From VXLM01 sp965242665 (lineage in GTDB: Bacteria > Chloroflexota > Dehalococcoidia > Lucifugimonadales > VXLM01), in NCBI GenBank assembly GCA_965242665.1, contig OZ251484.1:1302001-1366000 (forward strand): DNA of 64,000 nt. Direction: 5' to 3'. How positions within the stretch are numbered: position 1 is the stretch's first letter; each line of letters starts with the position of its first letter. A program made the position numbers and the translations under genes. This document shows, piece after piece, positions 58,271 through 64,000 of this stretch. The notes under the pieces are model-generated. The model was not told the DNA's origin. It saw nothing but the letters and a program-made list of their open reading frames with translations, and ran no database searches.

Positions 58271-59677
58271 GTGACTCACGGTGAAGACATCGCGTTGATG
58301 GCGCACCTCATGCGCCGCGCTGGATTTGGCGCGCGAAGGAGCGAGTTGGAAGAGCGGGTGGAGAAGGGCTACGAGGCAACGGTCGAAGAGTTGCTGCATC
58401 CAGACCTTCAGGAGCCGGTGGACATCTACGACCTCTACCGCTATCAGCCGTGGGCGTGGAAGCCGGGTACAGTCTACGGCATGGGGCACGCGCCGTGGGT
58501 CTACCGCATGTTGAATACCAACGCGCCGCTCCAAGAGAAGTTGACTATCTTCTGGCACGGCATCTTTGCGACTGGAGTATCCAAGGTCGACCATTGGGAC
58601 GAGATAATGGACATGATCGACTCGTTCCGCATCAACGGCCTGGGGAAGTTCCGGGACATCGTGTTGAGCGTTGCCAGAAGTCCGGCGATGATCTACTGGC
58701 TGGACAACAACGAGAACCTCGACGGACGGATCAACGAGAACTGGGGTCGTGAGCTGCTCGAGCTGTTCACGATGGGCGTTACGAACTATACGGAGGGCGA
58801 CGTCTACGAGTGTTCGCGCGCCTTCACAGGTTGGACGATGGCGCCAAAGCTTCCGCGTTTCCCAATGGGCCGGTTCGACTGGGAATTCGAGTACCGGGAC
58901 TCCCTACACGACCACACGGACAAAAGCTTCCTCGGACACGCCGGGGACCTTGACGGAGAGGAAGTCGTAGACATCATCCTGCAGCAGCCGTCGACGGCGC
59001 GGTTCATCGCGCGGCATCTGTATACGTTCTTCGCGGCGGACGAGGCGCAGGTGCCGGCGTGGTCGGTGACGCCGCCGCGAGACCCGGAGGCGATCGACCA
59101 ACTCGCCGAACGACTGTACCACACTGACTACGATATTCGAGATACCCTGCGATTCCTGTTCAACGCAGACTTCTTCAAACAAGCTCGTTTCGCCAAGGTG
59201 AAGAGTCCAGTCGATGTGATGGCCGGGATGCTGCGTCTGGTCGGCGGATCGGAGTTTCCCGCGCCGGGCATCGGGAACCTATCGAGGCAAGTCGCGTACA
59301 TGGGACAAGAGCTGCTCAACCCGCCGTCCGTGGAGGGATGGCACACAGGGCCGGAATGGATCAACAGCGGATCGATCATGACTCGAACGAATTTCTTCAC
59401 CGATTTGGTTAGCGACACAGAGCGGCCAGGAGTCAAAGCGATCGTGGATGCACTGCGAGAACGCGGCGACCTGTCGACGGATGAGTTCGTGGATGCGTGC
59501 ATCGACCTGCTCGGCCCGCTGGAGGTCAGCGGCCGCGCTCGGCAGGAGCTCATCGATCACGCGGACACACACGGCCCGCTTGCATGGGAAAGCAACGGAG
59601 GATACGAATCGACCGCCGCACGCGTCACGGAGATGCTGCAACTCATCGTCGCACTGCGAGAGTATCAGTTTGCGTGA
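58271..59677 (+). CDS. DUF1800 domain protein
   Basis: 468 aa from GTG 58271 (GGAGGGG upstream), the start that gives the family's opening AHLMRRAGFGA. Further DUF1800 marks: LTIFWHGIFATG (about 90-101), NENLDGRINENWGRELLELFTMG (quoted in part, about 150-172), AFTGWTM (about 187-193) and FIARHLYTFFAA. These proteins are often paired with DUF1501 genes and are predicted to be exported or periplasmic in other bacteria. No signal peptide is evident here and no DUF1501 gene follows within the window. Confidence 0.85.
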   Translation: MTHGEDIALMAHLMRRAGFGARRSELEERVEKGYEATVEELLHPDLQEPVDIYDLYRYQPWAWKPGTVYGMGHAPWVYRMLNTNAPLQEKLTIFWHGIFATGVSKVDHWDEIMDMIDSFRINGLGKFRDIVLSVARSPAMIYWLDNNENLDGRINENWGRELLELFTMGVTNYTEGDVYECSRAFTGWTMAPKLPRFPMGRFDWEFEYRDSLHDHTDKSFLGHAGDLDGEEVVDIILQQPSTARFIARHLYTFFAADEAQVPAWSVTPPRDPEAIDQLAERLYHTDYDIRDTLRFLFNADFFKQARFAKVKSPVDVMAGMLRLVGGSEFPAPGIGNLSRQVAYMGQELLNPPSVEGWHTGPEWINSGSIMTRTNFFTDLVSDTERPGVKAIVDALRERGDLSTDEFVDACIDLLGPLEVSGRARQELIDHADTHGPLAWESNGGYESTAARVTEMLQLIVALREYQFA

Positions 59678-60160
59678 ATTTCTCCACTGCTTGGACAGAG
59701 AGCGTGGAGGCTACATTCGCACGAACGCGGCGGTAGCTGGCGCTGTGGGGGCGGCAGCTGGGCTGATTGCGTGCTGAGAGGGACTGGCGGAGCCGGATGT
59801 CAATGAGATGGTGGAGGCGCGGGTTGTGGAAGGGCGGGGCGAAGCTCCGTCTATGACATAACTATCTGAGGGCGGCGTGGCGGCTGCACACGGATGAGGA
59901 GGCAGTGATGCCATCCGACGCCGACCATACTATCAGAGCGCATAATCGGCGCGGACAAGGGATTGTCATCTGAGGGGCAGGACCAAGTGATTTGCCGCCC
60001 AAGGCATGAGACTCGGGCAAGCCGCCCGGCGACAAGCTGCTGAGCAAAGGGCTGAGTCGGCCGCCAAGGGGTCTTGGTTGCGCGCGGGCTTCTTCCGCTT
60101 GCAGCTGGCAGCGTGTCAGCTGCTCGTCGTGGTTCTACTAGTCAATCTTGCTGGGGGTGG
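59678..60160. other. Gap without a supported gene
   Basis: 483 bases between the DUF1800 gene and the PIN gene. Only short Arg/Ser-rich frames on both strands. A DUF1501 partner gene would be expected here, and nothing recognisable of it remains. Confidence 0.4.
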
Positions 60161-60577
60161 TCATAGTGTCAGCGGCCGCCTTATGAGTTGCAGGTCGGGA
60201 ATGTCGGCGAAGTCTCCATCATCAGCGGCCAGCGGGCACTTCAATCTTAGTGCGGTCGCTGCTATCCAAGCGTCGGCCACGTTCAACTTGCGTCCCGCTT
60301 TCTCCCTATCGCTACACAAGCGGGCGCAAGTTTCTACCAATTCTCGATCAACCCAAACGATCTCGTATGCTGCGAGATGGTGTTCAAGATCGCTCATACG
60401 GCGATGGCCCCAATCATCCTTGAACGCTCCGAACCAGACTTCCTCCAGCGTCTGGAACGAGATAAAAGGCCGTTTCCCTTCCAGCTCCGCCTCGTAATAA
60501 CCAGAACGTTCGTCCTTGTTGAAGATGATCGATATGACGGACGTGTCAACCACTACAAAGTTCAATCTGCTTTCCAT
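60161..60577 (-). CDS. PIN-domain toxin-like RNase (VapC type)
   Basis: 138 aa from ATG 60577, which overlaps the stop of the preceding gene (TGATG). The PIN fold is clear: FVVVDTSVISIIF with Asp 11, LEEVWFGAF (Glu about 45), LNVADAWIAATAL (Asp about 100) and CPLAADDGDFADIP (Asp about 116-118). These acidic residues would bind the metal ions for RNA cleavage. It forms a two-gene unit with the upstream 280-aa protein, the arrangement of toxin-antitoxin modules. Confidence 0.85.
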   Translation of the reverse strand: MESRLNFVVVDTSVISIIFNKDERSGYYEAELEGKRPFISFQTLEEVWFGAFKDDWGHRRMSDLEHHLAAYEIVWVDRELVETCARLCSDREKAGRKLNVADAWIAATALRLKCPLAADDGDFADIPDLQLIRRPLTL

Positions 60578-61419
60578 CAATCTTCCCGCCCGTCACGGAT
60601 ACTGCGGATGAACTCGTCAACATCAATGGGGTCGCTTATTCGCACGATTCTACTACTATGGAAGATCCTTGGATTCGGTGCCTCGATGCGCGCATCGATG
60701 TCAGACGGCTTCTCCCAGTTCTCCGTATCCGTGATATGCTCGACTAGGACGATGGTCCATTGGTCGCCCTGGTTGAATGAGCCGTTGCCACTAACCTCGA
60801 CATAGTGCGTCGCCAGTCGGCGCATGTCCTGGGAGAGTGCATCGTCGAACCGCAACTTGATGTAACTGCCGCCGCTTGTGTGCAGTTGCGCCGTATGCTT
60901 ATCCCAGTTGACCTCTTTCAGCCAGCCGTGCAGAAGAGCAAGAGATTCTTCGCTCCTCGGCGCAGGCTTCGTGGCGCGCTTTGTCCGCTCGATCTTGACT
61001 CTGCGAGGAGTGTCGTCGGTTCCCATCCAGATACTCACATCGACGGGGAGATTCGACGATATTTGGTAGAGCTTATCCGTCACCCTCTTCGGCAGGGTAG
61101 AATCCGCGCTTCCATCCCAGCTCAGCAATGCTTGGAGGGCCTGCCACCCATAGCCACGGAGATACTGTTGGTTTCCAGATGGACGTCCCACGGTGAAATC
61201 GGCGACAATGGAGCTCGGGTGAACAGACATCAATCGCAGGCTGCTCTGCTCATTGACCCATTGGGGCGGCCGCCCGCGCGTCTGGGGGCGGTTTCCCAAG
61301 TGCTCGACCATGAGCCGTACGGCGGACTGGATGCCCTTCAGCGCGCTGGCGAAATCGTCAATCGAGACGCCCTCTTCCCTGATACTCGGCCCTTCGAACG
61401 TAACCCGCAGTTGATTCAT
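60577..61419 (-). CDS. Partner protein of the PIN toxin, possible antitoxin
   Basis: 280 aa from ATG 61419. No standard antitoxin DNA-binding motif in the N-terminus, which is helical (IDDFASALKGIQSAVRLMVEHLG). The middle has an RxKIERTKRATKPAPRSEESLALLHGWLKEVNWDKHTAQLHTSGG-type beta segment (quoted in part). The C-terminus, ISDPIDVDEFIRSIRDGRED, ends like the toxin-binding tails of VapB-type antitoxins. At 280 aa it is much longer than usual antitoxins. Neutralising the PIN protein is an inference from the overlap and the tail. Confidence 0.6.
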   Translation of the reverse strand: MNQLRVTFEGPSIREEGVSIDDFASALKGIQSAVRLMVEHLGNRPQTRGRPPQWVNEQSSLRLMSVHPSSIVADFTVGRPSGNQQYLRGYGWQALQALLSWDGSADSTLPKRVTDKLYQISSNLPVDVSIWMGTDDTPRRVKIERTKRATKPAPRSEESLALLHGWLKEVNWDKHTAQLHTSGGSYIKLRFDDALSQDMRRLATHYVEVSGNGSFNQGDQWTIVLVEHITDTENWEKPSDIDARIEAPNPRIFHSSRIVRISDPIDVDEFIRSIRDGRED

Positions 61420-61423
61420 CGTT

Positions 61424-61478
61424 ACAACCTCAGCTCGATGTTACCGTCCACGCTGTCGAAGTTTCTCAGATCAAGCAT
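61424..61478 (-). other. Possible 18-codon leader ORF before the antitoxin-like gene
   Basis: ATG 61478 reads 18 codons (MLDLRNFDSVDGNIELRL) and stops one base before the next ATG. A TATAAT box sits upstream on the same strand at 61531-61536. It may be a coupling leader or chance. Confidence 0.3.
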
Positions 61479-61605
61479 GTATCAAGCAACCTCACGTTCA
61501 AATGGAGCATACCTCCTAAATAGGTAGTCCATTATACAGACCTACTGCCATTAGTCTACCGCGTCCTGTCCAGCAGCGGATGCACTTGCCGCCCGCTGCC
61601 CGCGC

Positions 61606-62472
61606 CTAGATCACCTTGTTCAGCGGGTACTCGATGATGTCCTCTGCGCCGGCGGTCATCAGCTTGGGGGCGAGGTCGCGGACTACTGCGGGGCTTACGA
61701 CGGTCTCGACGGAGAACCAGTCGGTGTCGTAGAGCTTGGCGACGGTGGGGGCTTTCATGCTGGGCAGGGTCTTGACCAGTTCGGCGATACGGTCTTGGGG
61801 GACGTTCATCTTGAGGCCGACGAGTTTGTCGCCTTGCAGCGCGCCGTTGAGGAGCATTCCGATCTGCTCGATCTTGGCGCGCTTGCGTGGATCCTTCCAT
61901 GCGTCGTGGCTGGCAATGAGCTGCGGAACGGTTTCCATGAGTTCGTGGATGATGGCCAACCCGTGCGCGCGGATGGTGCCGCCCGTCTCGGTCACCTCGA
62001 CAATGGCGTCCGCGAGTCCGGAGACGACCTTTGCCTCGGTAGCGCCCCAGGAGAACTCGACCTCGACGCCGATCTCACGCTCTTGGAAGTAGCGTCTGGT
62101 AAAGCGCACCAACTCGGTGGCGATGGTCTTGCCTTCCAGATCTTCCAAGCGCTTGATGTCCGAGTCGTAGGGAGCGGCCACGACCCATCGGGCGGGGCGC
62201 ATGCTCACTTTGGAGTAGACGAGGTCGGTCACGGCGTGGACGTCGGAATTCGTCTCCGCGATCCAGTCTTTGCCGGTAATGCCGACGTCGAGGGTTCCGC
62301 TCTCGACGTAGCGCGCCATTTCCTGCGCGCGTGCGATGGAGCAGGAGATTTGCGGATCGTCGATATCCGGAAAGTAGCTGCGGGAATTTACGTTGATTTG
62401 CCAACCTGCGCGCCGGAAGAGCGCGATCGTCGCATCTTGAAGACTTCCCTTGGGGATGCCGAGCTTCAACAT
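61606..62472 (-). CDS. hisG: ATP phosphoribosyltransferase (long form)
   Basis: 288 aa from ATG 62472, giving the family start MLKLGIPKGSLQDAT; a TTG at 62490 would add six residues. Landmarks: VESGTLDVGITGKDWIAE (about 60-77), RVFLR-type loop replaced by MRPARWVVAAP, TGGTIRAHGLAIIHELMET (about 160-178) and the C-terminal regulatory MNVPQDRIAELVKTLPSMKAPTV (quoted in part, about 222-244). It catalyses the first step of histidine synthesis (ATP plus PRPP). The long form is inhibited by histidine. No other his gene is adjacent. Confidence 0.93.
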   Translation of the reverse strand: MLKLGIPKGSLQDATIALFRRAGWQINVNSRSYFPDIDDPQISCSIARAQEMARYVESGTLDVGITGKDWIAETNSDVHAVTDLVYSKVSMRPARWVVAAPYDSDIKRLEDLEGKTIATELVRFTRRYFQEREIGVEVEFSWGATEAKVVSGLADAIVEVTETGGTIRAHGLAIIHELMETVPQLIASHDAWKDPRKRAKIEQIGMLLNGALQGDKLVGLKMNVPQDRIAELVKTLPSMKAPTVAKLYDTDWFSVETVVSPAVVRDLAPKLMTAGAEDIIEYPLNKVI

Positions 62473-62631
62473 TTCTGACACGTGCAACACGACTCCATGA
62501 ATGATAGTGAGCGCGCAACAGTCCGCGCGCCAAAGTCACCTTAATAGTATATCAGATTCCGCACAGCAGTGCAGGTAGCAGACGGCTCGAAATTCCTTAT
62601 CCGTGCATGTTGTGGGAAGAGTGCATTCTGG

Positions 62632-62651
62632 ATTCCCGCACTCGTGGGAAT
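62632..62651. repeat. REP-like hairpin ATTCCCGC-ACTC-GTGGGAAT
   Basis: Same stem as at 45782-45801 and 54289-54308; lies between hisG and the isomerase-like gene. Confidence 0.7.
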
Positions 62652-62699
62652 TGGCGGGGACGGTATCGGGAATGACGGGGGTGATGCGGGCAGGTGGAT

Positions 62700-63458
62700 T
62701 TACGCTATGGGAGCAGGCCGGGAGTGCGCGTCCAGCAGGGAGCCGGTGGCGGGGCGAGCCGCACGCGCCCCTGCCAGCCGCAGCGTGCCCCAAACGGTCG
62801 CTTGCAGGGCAGAGACCACGGGCTTGCCCGTCATCTCCTCCAAGGCGGCGAGGATGTTCGACGTCCTCATCCCCGTGCAGCTGATGAAGATGCCGTCTGC
62901 GTCCGGACGGTCTACCAGACGCGCCACGAGCTCCAAGGTCTCATTCTGGGGAATGTCCTCGATGCCCCGCAGCTTGTTCAAGCCGCGCATGTGCACGACC
63001 TCAATGCCGTGAGCATCGAGGAATGCCGCAAGTCGCTCGTTCAGCTCGTCCACGTGCGGCGAAAGCACTGCGGCGCGGGCGATACTGAGATCGTGAAGCG
63101 CATCCGCCGACGCTGTGGCCGTCGTGGTGGATCGGAGGCCGGTCTCCGCGTGGATGCGAGCGCAGATGTCCGCGTCTCCTCCGACTCCTCGAACGTAGCT
63201 CGCGGAGGTGCACGCATAGCCGACCGCCTGCGCGCCGAGCGGAACTAGGCGCTTGGCAGTCGCCTCGATGTCCGGGTTCTCGGCCATGGCGCGCAGCCGC
63301 TCCAGGGTAATCGGAGGGGGACTGTCCCCCTCCGTCCCCGCGTGTGTGCCGACGATGGCCCACTCGACAGATTCCGGCATCAAGCGCGAGATTTCGTCGG
63401 TGTCGCCGCGCGACGGAGGCCCTGGCCATACGAATCCGACGTTGTGCGAAAAGTACAT
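62700..63458 (-). CDS. Maleate isomerase / Asp-Glu racemase superfamily enzyme
   Basis: 252 aa, ATG 63458 behind AGGAGG. Two catalytic cysteines are in place for the superfamily: YACTSASYV (about 79-87) and ISCTGMRT (about 191-198). Strand LGAQAVGYAC and a C-terminal KPVVSALQATVWGTLRLAG (about 216-234) fit maleate cis-trans isomerase/arylmalonate decarboxylase relatives. It probably acts on a small dicarboxylic or amino acid. Close to the M24 gene, from which it is separated by 15 bases. Confidence 0.8.
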   Translation of the reverse strand: MYFSHNVGFVWPGPPSRGDTDEISRLMPESVEWAIVGTHAGTEGDSPPPITLERLRAMAENPDIEATAKRLVPLGAQAVGYACTSASYVRGVGGDADICARIHAETGLRSTTTATASADALHDLSIARAAVLSPHVDELNERLAAFLDAHGIEVVHMRGLNKLRGIEDIPQNETLELVARLVDRPDADGIFISCTGMRTSNILAALEEMTGKPVVSALQATVWGTLRLAGARAARPATGSLLDAHSRPAPIA

Positions 63459-63473
63459 CGAACCCCTCCTACT

Positions 63474-64000
63474 TCATCGCACGATGATCTCTCGCGGGGA
63501 ACTGGTCACCACTTCGCAACCGTTCTCCGTGACAATGGTCGTTTCGCTGAACGCCGTTCCGTACTGCCCCATTCGCCGCAGGGCGATTGGGTGATGGAAG
63601 ACCATGCCGGTCTCGAGTATGGTATCGACGTCGAGGATGATGCTTGCCGCGCCGTCGGCCCAGGAGGGCGGGTGTCCAGCTCCCACGGAGTACCCGAAGT
63701 TGCCGTGGAAGATGAAGTCGTCTCCGGCCGCGCCGATGCCTTCCCATCCGGCCTCCGCCACTTCATGCGCAGTCACGCCTGGACGAATGGCGTTCAAGAC
63801 GTTGTCCAACCCTCTCAGGCAGGCGTCCGCCATTCTGCGCGCCTCCTCGGGGGGCTCTCCGATGAAGACCGTGCGCATGGTTGGGGCGCTGTAGCGTTGG
63901 AAGCATGCGCCCATCTCAAGGAGAACTACATCTCCCTTTTGTAGCACATTGCGCTTGTGCGTGGAGTGGAGGATGCCGGATCTCCTACCGGACGTCACGA
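63474..64000 (-). CDS. M24 family (Xaa-Pro dipeptidase-like) protein, 5' partial
   Basis: At least 175 residues; the N-terminus is beyond the right edge. The pita-bread C-terminal fold is visible: LQKGDVVLLEMGACFQRYSAPTMRTVFIG (quoted in part), FGYSVGAGHPPSW with a metal His, ETGMVFHHPIALRRMGQYGTAFSETTIVT with the ligand Glu region. M24 enzymes include prolidases, creatinases and ectoine hydrolases; which one this is cannot be said. It probably lies in one transcript with the isomerase-like gene downstream. Confidence 0.8.
   Translation of the reverse strand, partial: VTSGRRSGILHSTHKRNVLQKGDVVLLEMGACFQRYSAPTMRTVFIGEPPEEARRMADACLRGLDNVLNAIRPGVTAHEVAEAGWEGIGAAGDDFIFHGNFGYSVGAGHPPSWADGAASIILDVDTILETGMVFHHPIALRRMGQYGTAFSETTIVTENGCEVVTSSPREIIVR

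Overview
The window reads as a GC-rich bacterial chromosome segment in two parts. From base 1 to about 45.4 kb it carries an accessory element of conjugative type (ICE-like or integrated-plasmid-like). From about 45.9 kb to the end it carries ordinary chromosomal metabolism and housekeeping genes. Plant-type LRRs, cadherin and fibronectin-III giants, DUF1800, DUF488, a Rad52-type annealase, a DUF6094-like methyltransferase and a PrgI/TrbC/TrbL-type secretion set together resemble Chloroflexota (Dehalococcoidia/SAR202-like, often host- or sponge-associated). That assignment is an inference from gene content; no rRNA or tRNA gene was seen.

Layout. 1-3.7 kb (minus strand): the end of a type IV secretion/conjugation operon, comprising a secreted protein, a TrbL/VirB6-like membrane protein, a VirB2/TrbC-like pilin and a PrgI-like protein that runs off the left edge. 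4.1-4.9 kb: a divergent HTH regulator with palindromic direct repeats upstream. 5.5-17.2 kb (plus strand): small membrane proteins and a DNA-processing module. The module holds a damaged CHC2/TOPRIM primase, Rad52-like annealase, TSCPD protein, Fe-S PD-(D/E)XK exonuclease, SSB, RadC, zinc-ribbon proteins, a DUF6094-like DNA methyltransferase and a SNF2 helicase. 17.6-26.9 kb: a 2372-aa secreted FN3/beta-propeller protein, an AT-rich membrane protein coupled to it, and a lipoprotein.

27.4-29.5 kb (minus strand) is the most notable locus: three overlapping genes for a ubiquitin-like protein, an E2-like protein and a JAB-E1 fusion, i.e. a compact bacterial ubiquitin-like conjugation system. It is followed by decayed DNA with small zinc-ribbon and GIY-YIG-like genes. 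31.3-45.4 kb holds three more very large exported proteins: an FN3/cadherin/Calx-beta metalloprotease-like protein, a propeller/LRR lipoprotein, and a 2786-aa LRR/cadherin/FN3 protein built from exact 1023-bp repeat periods.

45.9-64 kb (chromosome): DUF4432-like epimerase, dnaN, an orphan peptide-ABC permease, a 3-hydroxyisobutyrate dehydrogenase-like enzyme, thiolase, tyrosine phosphatase, a DRTGG/BioD-like protein, an OB-like/DUF488/DUF488 trio, a glycosidase-like TIM-barrel protein, DUF1800, a PIN toxin pair, hisG, a maleate isomerase-like enzyme and an M24 peptidase. Dispersed REP-like hairpins and a second intergenic repeat occur here but were not seen inside the element, which supports a boundary at about 45.4-45.9 kb. 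A 61-bp imperfect direct repeat links that boundary with 26.9 kb, just beside the ubiquitin-like operon.

How the genes work together (inference): the left part moves and processes DNA. The right part decorates the cell surface with large repeat proteins. The ubiquitin-like operon sits between the surface-protein clusters as cargo.
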